From Streptosporangium sp. NBC_01495 (GTDB lineage Bacteria > Actinomycetota > Actinomycetes > Streptosporangiales > Streptosporangiaceae): a DNA stretch of 64,000 nt. The notes beneath the pieces were generated by a model. That model was not told the origin of the DNA, did no database searches, and saw only the letters and a list, made by a program, of their open reading frames with translations. The translations under genes and the position numbers were made by a program. Within the stretch, counting starts at the first letter, position 1; each line of letters opens with the position of its first letter. This document shows positions 1-9,195 of this stretch, in pieces. The stretch is from positions 5,518,001 through 5,582,000 of the forward strand of contig NZ_CP109430.1 in NCBI RefSeq assembly GCF_036250735.1, given 5' to 3'.

Positions 1-346
1 TGGACAGGGTCACCACCAGGTGGCCGGCCGACCTGGTGGTCACCGAGAACGGGCCGGCCTCGGGCGGGACATCGGTGCTGAGCCCGTGCGTCTGTTCCCT
101 CGCGGTGGGCCCGGCCGCCAGCAGCGCGAGCGTGTCCGCTTGGGACAGTAGATCACCGGGCCGCGTCACCGCGCTGGGCCGGCCGTTCTTCACCAGGTAG
201 AGGGTGATCGTCGTGGTTCGTGCGACGGGTCCGCTCGGCGGGTTGTCGCCGGTGATGACGCCGCTGGGTCGTACGCCGCAGCCGGCCACGGCGACGAGCG
301 ATACGAGGCCCGCGGCGAGCACGCGGCGGGCGAGCCGGGTCCTCAC
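1..346 (-). CDS. Lipoprotein with LpqB/GerMN-like segment, partial
   Basis: The gene starts with GTG at 346, overlapping the TGA of the kinase gene (GTGA), and runs off the left window edge, so only about 115 residues are visible. The N-terminus is a lipoprotein signal: basic MRTRLARR, a hydrophobic stretch, then a lipobox LVAVAGC with Cys27 or so as the lipidated residue. The following text ([10 protein letters not shown], then LAAGPTARE and GLSTDVP) resembles the GerMN-type domains of LpqB-like actinobacterial lipoproteins. The order response regulator, kinase, lipoprotein is that of the Streptomyces afsQ1-afsQ2-afsQ3 operon, so a role as accessory sensor lipoprotein is plausible. This rests on synteny and the lipobox, not on a full domain. 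Confidence 0.75.
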   Translation of the reverse strand, partial: MRTRLARRVLAAGLVSLVAVAGCGVRPSGVITGDNPPSGPVARTTTITLYLVKNGRPSAVTRPGDLLSQADTLALLAAGPTAREQTHGLSTDVPPEAGPFSVTTRSAGHLVVTLS

Positions 347-1827
347 TCGGGGCCTCCGTCCGGATCGGGTGCCCGGCGTGGCAGGCGAAGCGTGAAGACG
401 GCGCCGCCGTCCGGGGCGTTGGTGACGGTGAGGTCGCCTCGGTGCAGTCGCGCGTTCTCCCGCGCGATGGCGAGGCCGAGGCCGCTGCCCTCGGACCTGG
501 CCCTGGCCGCGCTGGCCTTGTAGAACCGGTCGAACACGTGGGGCAGCGCCGCCTCGTCCAGTCCCGGCCCGTGGTCGCGTACCTCGACGGTGATCCAGTG
601 CGGGTCTGCGGAAAGCCGCATCGACACCGGTGGCCGGCCGTGCCGCAGGGCGTTGCCGACCAGGTTCGCGAGGATGACGTCCACCCGGCGCGGGTCCAGC
701 CGCGCCGTCACCGCGGGTGGAAGCTCGGTCTGGACCGGCTCCGACCAGCCCCGGGCACGCAGGGTCGATCGCACCAGTTCGGCCACGTCGACCTCGTTCA
801 ACACGAGGGCCGCGACGCCGGAGTCGAACCTGCTGATCTCGATGAGGTCGTTCACCAGGGCGGTGAGGTTGAGCGTCTCCTGGCTGACCAGCTTGGCGGC
901 CCTGCCGGCGGGCTCGGGCAGCCGGGCCGCCTCCTCGTCGAGGATGTCGGCGACCGCGGTGAGCGCGGCCAGCGGGGTGCGCAGCTCGTGGGACACGTCG
1001 GCCACGAACCGGCGGGCGTCGGCCTCCATCTCGCGTAGTTGCCTGACGTGCCGTTCCAGCTCCGCGGCGGTGTTGTTGAACGTGCGTGCCACGTCGGCCA
1101 GCTCGTCGGAGCCGCGTACCTCGATCCTGGTCCGCATCTCACCCTCGCCCAGCAGGCGTGCCGCCCGGCCGAGCTCGCGCACCGGGCGCAGCACGCCACG
1201 GGTGGCCAGCAACGCCAGGACGACCGCGAACGCCAGGGCCGCTCCGCCGATGAGCCAGGCGCGTGCGGCGAGCTCGTCGATGCTGCGCTGTTCGGGAAGC
1301 AGGCTGCGCGCGGTGTAGACCTCGATGCCGGACACCCGCGTCGTCCGGTCCCGCTCGACGATCAGCAACGGCGTGCCGATGATCAGGAAGGGCGCGTCCT
1401 GCCACGCCACGCGTTGCCACGCGATGTCACCGTCGGCCACCGCCCGCCGCAGCGCCGATGGAATCATCCCGAGATCCAAGATCTGGGCCCTCCCGATCGG
1501 CCTCCAGCGCCCCGGTGACGGGGGCGGGGGCGGGGGGAGCGGCGAGTGCATCTCGCCGTAGACGGCGATCGCGAAGCCGTTCTGGTCGGCCGCGGCCGCG
1601 GCGATCTCGCCGAGCTCGTCCGGGCCCGGTGTTGCGCTCCGCAACGGGTAGAGCGCCTCCAGGCGGCTGGTCATCGCCTGGACCGCGGCGTCCTGGGTCC
1701 TCTGCAGGATGGCGGTGCGGGCCTGGACGTAGATCCCTCCGGCCACCGCCGCCGCGGTGACCACGCACAGCAGTGCGAAGGCGAACATCAGCCGGGCACG
1801 CAGCCCCAGGCTCGGCCGAGGTGTCAC
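343..1827 (-). CDS. afsQ2: Two-component sensor histidine kinase (AfsQ2-like)
   Basis: Membrane histidine kinase that would autophosphorylate on His and pass phosphate to the regulator encoded just upstream. The sequence shows an N-terminal TM helix ([22 protein letters not shown]), an extracytoplasmic loop with a proline run, a second TM helix ([19 protein letters not shown]), a HAMP segment, the H-box [13 protein letters not shown], the N-box LVGNALRHG and the G-boxes DHGPGLDE and [10 protein letters not shown] take the GTG at 1827 as start, because the longer ATG at 1866 would overlap the regulator gene by 32 bases. The stop overlaps the GTG of the lipoprotein gene, so all three are translationally coupled. 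The symbol is by similarity of operon and regulator, not proven orthology. Confidence 0.9.
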   Translation of the reverse strand: MTPRPSLGLRARLMFAFALLCVVTAAAVAGGIYVQARTAILQRTQDAAVQAMTSRLEALYPLRSATPGPDELGEIAAAAADQNGFAIAVYGEMHSPLPPPPPPSPGRWRPIGRAQILDLGMIPSALRRAVADGDIAWQRVAWQDAPFLIIGTPLLIVERDRTTRVSGIEVYTARSLLPEQRSIDELAARAWLIGGAALAFAVVLALLATRGVLRPVRELGRAARLLGEGEMRTRIEVRGSDELADVARTFNNTAAELERHVRQLREMEADARRFVADVSHELRTPLAALTAVADILDEEAARLPEPAGRAAKLVSQETLNLTALVNDLIEISRFDSGVAALVLNEVDVAELVRSTLRARGWSEPVQTELPPAVTARLDPRRVDVILANLVGNALRHGRPPVSMRLSADPHWITVEVRDHGPGLDEAALPHVFDRFYKASAARARSEGSGLGLAIARENARLHRGDLTVTNAPDGGAVFTLRLPRRAPDPDGGPE

Positions 1828-1834
1828 CGGCGGC

Positions 1835-2509
1835 TCACACCGGCCCGAACCGGTACCCGAACCCACGCACCGTCTGCACGTAGACGGGCGCCGCCGAATC
1901 GTCCTCGATCTTCGCGCGCAACCGCTGAACGCACGCGTCCACCAGACGCGAGTCGCCGAAGTACCCGTGTTCCCACACCGACTCCAGCAGCTGCTGGCGG
2001 CTGTGCACCCGGCCCGGCGTGCCGGAGAGCTCGAGCAGCAGGCGCAGCTCGGTCGGGGCGAGGTCCACCGGCACGCCGCGTTTGGCGACCACGATCCCGG
2101 CCCGATCGATGGTCAGGTCCCCATGCCGCTCCAGCTCCGCCTGGTCCCGGCCGATCCGCCGGAGCACCGCGCGAATGCGTGCCTCCAGCACCCTGGGCTG
2201 CACCGGCTTGACCACGTAGTCGTCGGCGCCCGCCTCCAACCCGGCCACCACGTCCATGTCGTCGCCGCGCGCGGTCAGCATGATGATCGGCACCTGGCCG
2301 GCGGCCCGGATGCGGCGGCAGACCTCGAACCCGTCCATGCCGGGCAACATCAGGTCGAGCACGACGACGTCGGGAAGATCCGTACGCAGCCGGTCCAGCC
2401 CCTGCTCGCCGGACTCCACCGCGCCCACCCGGTACCCGTGCCGGGTCAGGGCCAGCTCAAGCCCCTCCCGCACGGCCGGGTCATCCTCGATCAACAACAC
2501 TCGCGACAC
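1835..2509 (-). CDS. afsQ1: OmpR-family response regulator (AfsQ1-like)
   Basis: DNA-binding response regulator of about 224 residues. The receiver domain (VLLIEDDPAV acidic pair, phospho-acceptor in VVVLDLMLPGMDGFEV, Thr in IIMLTARGDD, Lys in DDYVVKPV) is followed by an OmpR-type winged helix ending in VQTVRGFGYRF. The DDIDVV/GLE.GADDYVVKP region closely resembles Streptomyces AfsQ1, which controls antibiotic and nitrogen-related genes. Two GTG starts are in frame (2524 and 2509); 2509 puts VSRVLLIEDD at the N-terminus as usual for the family. A candidate binding box lies upstream at 2614-2629. The kinase gene follows 8 bases after the stop. Confidence 0.9.
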   Translation of the reverse strand: MSRVLLIEDDPAVREGLELALTRHGYRVGAVESGEQGLDRLRTDLPDVVVLDLMLPGMDGFEVCRRIRAAGQVPIIMLTARGDDMDVVAGLEAGADDYVVKPVQPRVLEARIRAVLRRIGRDQAELERHGDLTIDRAGIVVAKRGVPVDLAPTELRLLLELSGTPGRVHSRQQLLESVWEHGYFGDSRLVDACVQRLRAKIEDDSAAPVYVQTVRGFGYRFGPV

Positions 2510-2613
2510 ACCGCCGAGTTTCACAGCACGCTCCGTAGCTCACCCGCCGGTCAACCGTATCCACCGTCGGCATCCACTGTCGGTCGGCCGTGTCCCCGCC
2601 TCGTCCGCGTCGT

Positions 2614-2629
2614 GTCATGGTTGTGTCAC
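2614..2629. promoter_or_regulatory. Candidate AfsQ1-type binding box
   Basis: In the divergent gap between the response regulator and the VanY-like gene stands GTCAT-N6-GTCAC, part of the direct repeat GTGTCA at an 11-base step. The AfsQ1 consensus known from Streptomyces is GTnAC-N6-GTnAC, so this is a one-mismatch fit and also the usual head-to-tail geometry of OmpR-family sites. It could serve autoregulation and the divergent peptidase gene. Inference from motif alone. Confidence 0.35.
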
Positions 2630-2713
2630 GGTCGCGCCGACGGTGGCCGCCGTCGATAAACCATGACATTCGGCGGACAGCGCACGCACATTCGGCACCA
2701 ATCGTGGTTCGTC

Positions 2714-3286
2714 ATGAACGAACCACGCACCGTCCCACCTCGGCCCCGAGATCGGCTGTACGCCGCGGTCACGCTGGTGCTCGCCGTGCTCCTGCTGCCC
2801 GCGGCGCTCGTCCGCCGTCCCGGCCGCGCCCGCGAGCTGGCCTGCCGCTGGGCGCTGCGGATGAGATTCCCCGCCGAGGACCTCACCGGGCTCACCGACG
2901 GCGCCATGGCGGCGTTCGCCGCGGCACGCACCGAGGCGCTCTGGCGTCACGGCCAGCTCATCGGCCTCACCTCGGGATACCGCGATCCCCGTGTCCAGCA
3001 ACGGATGTTCGACGAGGAGGTGCGCCGCTCCGGCTCCCCTGCCTCGGCGCGAATGCTCGTGCTACCACCGGCGGAATCCAACCACGTCAAGGGCATCGCG
3101 CTGGACGTGCGCCCCCACGAGGGCGCGCGCTGGCTCGAGGAACACGGCGCCCGCTACGACCTCTACCGCATCTACGACAACGAGTGGTGGCACTTCGAGC
3201 ACCGCCCGGACAGCGGCGGCACGCCACCGCGACGACGCCCCCACCCGGCGTGGGGCCGCGTGAGCGAGAACGGGGACCAGACGTAG
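2714..3286 (+). CDS. VanY/DacB-like D-alanyl-D-alanine carboxypeptidase
   Basis: Predicted zinc D,D-peptidase that would trim the terminal D-Ala of peptidoglycan stem peptides outside the membrane. One N-terminal hydrophobic segment (LYAAVTLVLAVLLLPAALV) acts as signal anchor. The zinc signature SxHxxGxAxD is present as SNHVKGIALD and the third ligand as EWWHFE near the C-terminus. The start is taken at ATG 2714 (MNEPRTVPP); an in-frame ATG at 2663 would add 17 residues. It is divergent from the AfsQ1-like operon, which may regulate it. Confidence 0.85.
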   Translation: MNEPRTVPPRPRDRLYAAVTLVLAVLLLPAALVRRPGRARELACRWALRMRFPAEDLTGLTDGAMAAFAAARTEALWRHGQLIGLTSGYRDPRVQQRMFDEEVRRSGSPASARMLVLPPAESNHVKGIALDVRPHEGARWLEEHGARYDLYRIYDNEWWHFEHRPDSGGTPPRRRPHPAWGRVSENGDQT

Positions 3287-3379
3287 CCCGGGTGGGTCCA
3301 CCCATGTGTGCTGACGGGTTCGCGCCCGAGAACCGCACCGAAGCGGTATCGGCCGGACGTTCTGAGAGAGGTCAGGGGT

Positions 3380-5443
3380 ATGTCATCGGGGAGTACCGAC
3401 AAGTCCGGATTGCTGGGACGGCGTCTGCAGGCAGCGCGCGAGATGACGTTCGTGGGGCGGGAGGAAGAGCTCGCGGTTTTCAACGCGGCGTTGTACGGCG
3501 GCGGCTGCGGCGTTCTGTACGTGCACGGTCCCGGCGGCATCGGGAAGTCGGCCTTGTTGCGGCGGTTCGCCCACGAGGCCGCGGTGGCGGGGCGGCCGGT
3601 GTCCATGGTGGACGGGCACATGTCGGAGCCGTCGCCGGCGGCGTACGAGGCTGAGGCCGAGCCGGTGCTTCGCGATGCGGACGCGGTGCTGCTGGTCGAC
3701 AACTTCGAACGGATTCAGGGCTTGGAGGGATGGCTGCGCGAGCGGTTCCTGCCGCGGGTGCCCGTGGGGGCGCTGGTGGTGATCGCGGGGCGAAACCCGC
3801 CGGACATGCGGTGGCGAGCGGACCCGGGGTGGGCGGGGGTGCTGGAGGTGTTGCCACTGCGCGACCTGCGGGCCGGAGACGCACAGGCCCTGTTGGACTC
3901 CTGCGGGGTGCCGGCCGAGCTCCGCGAGCCACTGCTGGCCTTCACCGGTGGTCATCCGCTGGCGCTGCTGCTGGGAGCGTCCGTGGCGGTGAAGGACGGC
4001 GGGGCCGGCAGGCGGTGGACGCCGCATCAGGACCTGGTGGCCACGTTGCTGGATCAGCTGGTGGGCGAGTTGCCTTCGGAGGCGCATCGGCATGCTCTGG
4101 AGATCTGCGCGCACGCGTACACGACGACGGAGGACCTGTTGCGGGCGGCCTTGCCCAAGGACGCCGGGACGTTGTTCCGGTGGTTGCGGCGGTTGCCGTT
4201 CGTGGAGTCGAGCAGTCTCGGGCTGTTTCCGCATGACGTGGTGCGGGAGGTGCTGGAGGCGGACCTACGATGGCGAGATCCCCAGAGGTACGCGGTGATG
4301 CACGACCGCGTTCATGCGCATCTGGCGAAGAAGGTCCGCACGGCGACCGATCCGGATGTGCCCGGCGCGGTGGCGGCACTGCTCCACCTGCATCGAGATC
4401 ACGGAGCGCCGGCCGACTTTCACGGCCGCCACGACGAGGGCGGGTTCCAGGAAGAGGTGTCGCGGAGGGAGGACCTCGGCACGTTGCTCCGGGTGGCGAC
4501 GGCAGCGGGAGATGCGGCGTCCGCGGGCTGCGCCGCCTTCTGGGCGGAACGTCAGCCGGAGGCGTTCCGGCTGTATCGACAAACCGAAACCGGCGAACCC
4601 GTCGCCTTTTCCGCGTGGTTGCGTTTGTCGGAACTCGATGAGGAGGAGCTGACGGCCGATCCCATCGTGGCCATGGCGTGGGCGCATGCCCGGGCCACCA
4701 CGCCGTTGCGCACCGGTGAACACCTGGCGGTCGGCCGGGCATGGGTGCTGCCGCCGTATCGCGGAAACTCGCCGGTGATGGATTTGATCCAGTGGCGAAT
4801 GATCGGCAATTGTCTGCGGGCCGAGCAAATGGCATGGTCCTACAACGCGGTACCGCGTCCGAATCACGCATGGGTGAAGCGTTTACGGCATTACGGGATG
4901 CGTGACCTCTCCGAGCGGCCACGGCCGGGGGATGACACGTACACCCTGTTCGTTCACGACTGGCGCGCGGTGCCGGCGCGGGCGTGGCTGGAGCGGATGA
5001 ACCAGCTGCTCGTCGCGGGGCCTGCCGACGGCCCGGGTGCCGCGACGGCGAAACTGGCGGTGCTGTCCCAGGCGGAGTTCGCCGAGGCGGTTCGCAAGGC
5101 GTTGCGCCGGCTGTCACGGCCGGACGCGCTGGCCGCTTCCCCGCTGACGCGCACCAGGCTGATCGCCGAGCGGACCGGGCAGAGCCCGGCCACGGCACTG
5201 GGTGACCTGCTCCGCCAGGCGATCGACGACCTGCGTGAGGATCCGCGCTCGGTCAAGTTCCACCGGGCGCTGTCCGTCACGTTCCTCCGCGGCGCACCCA
5301 CCCAGGAGCTGGCCGCGGAACGACTCGGCCTCCCTTTCACCACCTACCGCCGCCATCTGACGGCCGGCGTCGAACGTGTCTGCGCCGACCTGTGGCACCG
5401 GGAGCTGTACGGCACCGACGCGCCGGCGTACCGATCCACCTGA
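3380..5443 (+). CDS. STAND-type ATP-binding regulator with C-terminal HTH
   Basis: About 687 residues, start at ATG 3380 behind GAGAGGTC. The N-terminal P-loop NTPase shows FVGREEEL, Walker A GPGGIGKSALL and Walker B-like DAVLLVDNFE, followed by the GGHPLALLL signature of AP/STAND ATPases. The long middle part is helical with no named domain. The last 60 residues contain a sigma-region-4-like helix-turn-helix (TQELAAERLGLPFTTYRRHL). The architecture suggests an ATP-dependent signal-transduction regulator; target genes are unknown. It stands alone, 94 bases after the peptidase gene and followed by a hairpin. Confidence 0.75.
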   Translation: MSSGSTDKSGLLGRRLQAAREMTFVGREEELAVFNAALYGGGCGVLYVHGPGGIGKSALLRRFAHEAAVAGRPVSMVDGHMSEPSPAAYEAEAEPVLRDADAVLLVDNFERIQGLEGWLRERFLPRVPVGALVVIAGRNPPDMRWRADPGWAGVLEVLPLRDLRAGDAQALLDSCGVPAELREPLLAFTGGHPLALLLGASVAVKDGGAGRRWTPHQDLVATLLDQLVGELPSEAHRHALEICAHAYTTTEDLLRAALPKDAGTLFRWLRRLPFVESSSLGLFPHDVVREVLEADLRWRDPQRYAVMHDRVHAHLAKKVRTATDPDVPGAVAALLHLHRDHGAPADFHGRHDEGGFQEEVSRREDLGTLLRVATAAGDAASAGCAAFWAERQPEAFRLYRQTETGEPVAFSAWLRLSELDEEELTADPIVAMAWAHARATTPLRTGEHLAVGRAWVLPPYRGNSPVMDLIQWRMIGNCLRAEQMAWSYNAVPRPNHAWVKRLRHYGMRDLSERPRPGDDTYTLFVHDWRAVPARAWLERMNQLLVAGPADGPGAATAKLAVLSQAEFAEAVRKALRRLSRPDALAASPLTRTRLIAERTGQSPATALGDLLRQAIDDLREDPRSVKFHRALSVTFLRGAPTQELAAERLGLPFTTYRRHLTAGVERVCADLWHRELYGTDAPAYRST

Positions 5444-5470
5444 GCCGCCGCATCGTGCCGGAGCGGCGGC
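5444..5470 (+). terminator. Hairpin after the STAND regulator
   Basis: GCCGCCGC and GCGGCGGC pair around an 11-base loop, beginning directly after the stop codon. There is no U tract, as is common for GC-rich actinobacterial terminators. Confidence 0.5.
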
Positions 5471-5607
5471 CCCGCAGGGTGCCCACGCGGTACGTGGACC
5501 TGGGCGAACACCCGCCGCGCCGCCGCGAACCTGGCGAGGACCTGGCCGTCGGCCCCACCCCGGGTGCGCGGGCCCTCCCGCCGTGAACGAACGCCACCGA
5601 GGGCGCG

Positions 5608-6300
5608 TCAGTCGGCGAGCGCGAAGCCGGCCGCCGCCTCCGCGTGCAGTCGAGCGCTCGGCAGCACCGGGATGGCGCTGTCCTTCTCACTGATCAGCAG
5701 CTCGATCTCCGTGCAGCCGAGGATGACGCCTTCAGCGCCGTCGTCTGCGAAATCATCGATGATCTGGGCGTACGCGTCCCTGGACGATTCCCTGAGCACC
5801 CCGCGCACCAGTTCGTCGAAGATCACGCGATGGACCAGTTCCCGCTGCTCACGCCGCGGGACGACCACGTCGAAACCGTGGGCGGCCAGCCGATCCCGGT
5901 AGAAGGGCTGCTCCATGGTGAAGTGAGTGCCCAGCAGGCCGACCTTGCGCATACCCCTGGCGCGGATCTCGGCGCCCACGGCGTCGGCGATGTGCAGCAC
6001 GGGCACGCTCACGGCCCGCTCCACGTCGTCGCTCACCCGGCTGAAGGTGTTGCTGCAGACGAGCAGGAGGTCGGCGCCGAGATCCTCCAGTTTCCTGCCC
6101 GCACCGGTCAGCAGCGTACTCACCTCGTCCCAGCGGTCGGCGAAGATGAGGTCCTCGACGGTCGTGTAGTCGACCGACCAGATGAGGCTGTCGGCGGAAT
6201 GGCTGCCGCCGAGTCGCTCGCGTACCCGCTGGTTGATGATCTGGTAGTAGATCACCGTCGATTCCCAGCTCAACCCGCCGATGAGACCGATAGTGCGCAT
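5608..6300 (-). CDS. Aspartate/glutamate racemase family protein
   Basis: 230 residues, full length for the family. Cofactor-independent amino acid racemases use two cysteines as acid/base, visible here as VCSNTF (about residue 82) and LGCTEIELL (about 195). The N-terminus RTIGLIGGLSWEST is typical of the aspartate racemase branch (DUF/YgeA-like), so D-Asp or D-Glu formation is likely, substrate unresolved. Encoded on the same strand and downstream of the ddl-murF pair, separated by 178 bases; both may serve cell-wall amino acid supply, but a shared transcript is not proven. Confidence 0.85.
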   Translation of the reverse strand: MRTIGLIGGLSWESTVIYYQIINQRVRERLGGSHSADSLIWSVDYTTVEDLIFADRWDEVSTLLTGAGRKLEDLGADLLLVCSNTFSRVSDDVERAVSVPVLHIADAVGAEIRARGMRKVGLLGTHFTMEQPFYRDRLAAHGFDVVVPRREQRELVHRVIFDELVRGVLRESSRDAYAQIIDDFADDGAEGVILGCTEIELLISEKDSAIPVLPSARLHAEAAAGFALAD

Positions 6301-6478
6301 GGAACTCCGTTTCGCCAGTTTGTGCCGGCAGGCTAGGCGGAGTGCCTGCTCATTTGAAAGGCCAAAAGCTGTTCAGCCGTCCGGGCCGTCCGTGCCCTGG
6401 ACCGGCTCGATCAGGTCCTCTGTCGTGCGATCGAGAATGTCCGGCAGGGCTGTCAGGTCTTCGGCGATGCGCCAACGG

Positions 6479-7858
6479 TCAGGCGCCGGCCAGCGCACGG
6501 GCGCAGGCACCGAGACCGATCTCGCTGGAGGCCTTGACGAACACCACGTCTCCCGGTTCGAGAAGCGCGGTGGCCAGCCTGAGGGCCTCGGCCACGTCCG
6601 CGGCGGTGTGGACGGCCACGCCCTGGTTCGAGGACTTCGCCGCCTCCGCCATCGCGAGCGGATCCCCTGCTCCGACCGCGATCAGCACGTCGAAGCGGAG
6701 GTCGGCGACGAGCCGGCCCATCTCCGCGTGCCGGGCGCGGGAGGCGTCCGCCTGCTGCCCCATCGCACCGAGCACGGCGACGGTACGACGGGTGCCGGCC
6801 AGGGCCGTCACCGCCCGCAGCCCGGCCCGCATGGATTCGGGGTTGGCGTTGTAGGCGTCGTTGACGACGGTGATGCCGTCAGGTCGTTCGACGATCTCCA
6901 GCCGGCCCGCGGAGCGCCGCCGTGCGGCGTTCAGCCCATCGGCGATCTCGGCGACGCCCAGGCCGAGTACGGTGGCGACGGCGGCGGCGGCCAGGGCGTT
7001 GCTCACCTGGTGCTCGCCTATGAGGTCGAGCTCGACCGGGGCGCGGCCGGAGGGCGTCACCAACTCGAACGCGGTTCGCGCACGGTCGGCCATCCGCACG
7101 TCTTCGGCTCGCACCTGCGCCTCCGCCGACCCGCCGTACAACAGGATCTGGGCCCTGGTGCGGCCGGCCATGCCCATGACGTACGGGTCGTCGGCGTTGA
7201 GCAGTGCGAACCCGTCCGCCGGAAGCGCCTCGACCAGCTCGCCCTTGGCCTCGGCCACGTCGGCCGGCCCGGCTCCCATACGCTCCACGTGTGCGGTGCC
7301 GACATTGAGCACCAGCCCGACCTGGGGCGGTGCGAGCCCGGTCAGGTACGTCAGGTCGCCCTTCCGGCCCGCACCCATTTCCAGCACCAGGTATCGGGTG
7401 GTGGCGTCGGCACGCAGCACGGTGAGCGGCAGCCCGAGCTCGTTGTTGAACGACCTGTCGGTGGCGACCGTCGCGGCGTGCCGTTCGAGCACCTGGGCCA
7501 GCAGGTCCTTGGTCGTGGTCTTGCCCACGGAGCCGGTCAGGCCGATCACGGTCGGGCTGATGTGTTCGAGCAGGTGCCTGGCCAGCAGGCCGATCGCGAG
7601 CTGGACGTCCTCGACCACGAGGGCGGGCACGCCGACGGGCCTTGAGGCCAGCACGGCGACGGCGCCGTCCGCGATGGCACCGGCCGCGTAGTCGTGACCG
7701 TCGACGCGGGCGCCGACCGTCGCGGCGAACAGGCCGCCGGGCACCACCTCGCGGGAGTCGACCGCCGAGGGCGCCGTCACCGGCACCCGCGGGTCCCGCA
7801 CGTCATACAGGCTCGCGCCGACGACCTGCGCGATCCTGTTCAGCGTCATGGGGATCAT
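6479..7858 (-). CDS. murF: UDP-MurNAc-tripeptide--D-alanyl-D-alanine ligase
   Basis: 459 residues. Adds D-Ala-D-Ala to UDP-MurNAc-tripeptide in the cytoplasm, the last soluble step of peptidoglycan precursor synthesis. ATP site GSVGKTTTKD at residues 109-118, then FNNELGLPLTVL, the EMGAGRKGDL motif and NDAYNANPESM, all hallmarks of MurF. The ATG at 7858 overlaps the TGA of ddl (ATGA), so the dipeptide-forming and dipeptide-adding enzymes are translationally coupled. A free-standing ddl-murF pair outside the dcw cluster suggests a second, accessory copy; whether another murF exists cannot be seen here. Confidence 0.93.
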   Translation of the reverse strand: MIPMTLNRIAQVVGASLYDVRDPRVPVTAPSAVDSREVVPGGLFAATVGARVDGHDYAAGAIADGAVAVLASRPVGVPALVVEDVQLAIGLLARHLLEHISPTVIGLTGSVGKTTTKDLLAQVLERHAATVATDRSFNNELGLPLTVLRADATTRYLVLEMGAGRKGDLTYLTGLAPPQVGLVLNVGTAHVERMGAGPADVAEAKGELVEALPADGFALLNADDPYVMGMAGRTRAQILLYGGSAEAQVRAEDVRMADRARTAFELVTPSGRAPVELDLIGEHQVSNALAAAAVATVLGLGVAEIADGLNAARRRSAGRLEIVERPDGITVVNDAYNANPESMRAGLRAVTALAGTRRTVAVLGAMGQQADASRARHAEMGRLVADLRFDVLIAVGAGDPLAMAEAAKSSNQGVAVHTAADVAEALRLATALLEPGDVVFVKASSEIGLGACARALAGA

Positions 7859-8811
7859 GAGCCGCTCCTGGCGAACGCGAGGTCGATGAGGCGGCGCAGC
7901 AGGTCCGGGTACGGGACACCGCTTGCGGTCCAGGCCCTGGCGTAGACGGACCGGGAGGTGAAGCCGGGCATGGTGTTGATCTCCAGCACGTACAGGCGTC
8001 CCATGTCCTCCTCATAGAGGAAGTCGACACGGGACAGGCCGTAGCCACCGATCGCCCGGAAGGCGCGCAGGGCCAGCTCGCGCACGTCCTCGGCCACCCG
8101 TGCCGGCAGCACGGCGGGGATGACGGCGATCTCGGCCCGGCTGAGGTACTTGGCCTCATAGTCGAGCCAGTCGCCGGGCACGATGAGCTCGCCGGGCACC
8201 GAGGCGTCCGGAGTGTCATAGCCGCCGAGCACGCCGCAGATGACCTCGCGCGCGGTCACGCCCTGCTCGACGACGACCACCCGGTCGTAGGCCAGCGCCA
8301 GATCCACGCCCGCGCGCAGCTCCTCCATGGAGGTGACACGTGAGATGCCGATGGAGGAGCCCATGCCGGCCGGTTTGACGTACATCGGCCAGTCGAGCGA
8401 CTTCACCAGACCCCAGTGGTCGGTGGTGGTGCTCCATTCGTGCTCGGTGAACCACACCTGCGGGGTGACCGGAATGTCCTCCGCCAGGAACATGCGCCGC
8501 ATCGCGACCTTGTTCATGGCCACGGCAGAGGCCATGACGCCGCAGCCCACGTACGGGATGCCCAGCGTCTCCAGGTGACCCTGGACGACGCCGTCCTCGC
8601 CGAACGGCCCGTGCAGCACGGGGAAGACCACGTCCACCAGACCGCGTCGCAGCTCCACCGGCCATCTGCCCTGCCGGTCGATGATGACGGGGACGGGCTC
8701 GTACAGATCCCTCGGCAGCGCATTGAGCACAGCCTGCGCCGACTGTAGCGACACCTCATGCTCGGCGGACGGCCCACCCGCCAGCACAGCCACGCGTACG
8801 CGTTCGGTCAC
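7855..8811 (-). CDS. ddl: D-alanine--D-alanine ligase
   Basis: 318 residues, GTG start. ATP-grasp ligase joining two D-Ala. Motifs: AGGPSAEHEVSL, HGPFGEDGVVQG, VKPAGMGSSIG, and ligand loop EINTMPGFTS. The omega-loop reads YEAKY at residues 218-222, matching the Lys-Tyr pair of E. coli DdlB that goes with D-Ala as second substrate; VanA-type D-Ala-D-Lac ligases have His there. So this is a D-Ala-D-Ala enzyme, not a vancomycin-resistance ligase. Upstream about 380 bases separate it from a divergently oriented serine hydrolase gene. Confidence 0.92.
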   Translation of the reverse strand: MTERVRVAVLAGGPSAEHEVSLQSAQAVLNALPRDLYEPVPVIIDRQGRWPVELRRGLVDVVFPVLHGPFGEDGVVQGHLETLGIPYVGCGVMASAVAMNKVAMRRMFLAEDIPVTPQVWFTEHEWSTTTDHWGLVKSLDWPMYVKPAGMGSSIGISRVTSMEELRAGVDLALAYDRVVVVEQGVTAREVICGVLGGYDTPDASVPGELIVPGDWLDYEAKYLSRAEIAVIPAVLPARVAEDVRELALRAFRAIGGYGLSRVDFLYEEDMGRLYVLEINTMPGFTSRSVYARAWTASGVPYPDLLRRLIDLAFARSGS

Positions 8812-9195
8812 GATCGATCAGCCTTCCTCAGTGGTACGGAGACGGCACCGCCAGCGGCACGGTGTTCGCCGTCGCAGAACCGGGCTGCCGAGTGTCGGCT
8901 CTTCGCCTGACCGGTTCCCAGGCCATTCGCTGTCCGGTTCCTGACCAAAGCGCGCCTGCGGTGTGCCGCAACCGAACCGGCCGACTCTGGACGCTCCGCC
9001 CCTCTGCCGGGCCTGTCTCTCTTTCGGCTCTGGCTCACTTGCGGTGGTGACGGAGCGTCAGCCCAGGAGGTCGTCCAGCAGGCGCCGGTGCTCGTCTTCG
9101 AGGCTGCTGGGCCGCGACAACCTGTGGTTTTTCGCAGGTGGACGCGGAGGGATCTCGCAATGGTCCGGGCGGGGCCGCGTTTGTAGCGTCGACCG
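8812..9195. other. Divergent intergenic region ddl / serine hydrolase
   Basis: 384 bases without a convincing gene. It must hold the promoters of ddl-murF (leftward) and of the serine hydrolase (rightward). I see no clear palindrome or RNA element; a minus-strand open frame here is the shadow of the serine hydrolase N-terminal repeat region. Confidence 0.4.

Noticed and set aside
1139..2659. Several long open frames on both strands overlapping the two-component genes
   Set aside because: Arg/Pro/Gly-rich translations typical of high-GC shadow frames; no domain, no ribosome site.
7855..8811. VanA-type D-Ala-D-Lac ligase of a glycopeptide resistance cluster
   Set aside because: The omega loop has YEAKY, the D-Ala-D-Ala signature, and no vanH or vanX neighbours are present.
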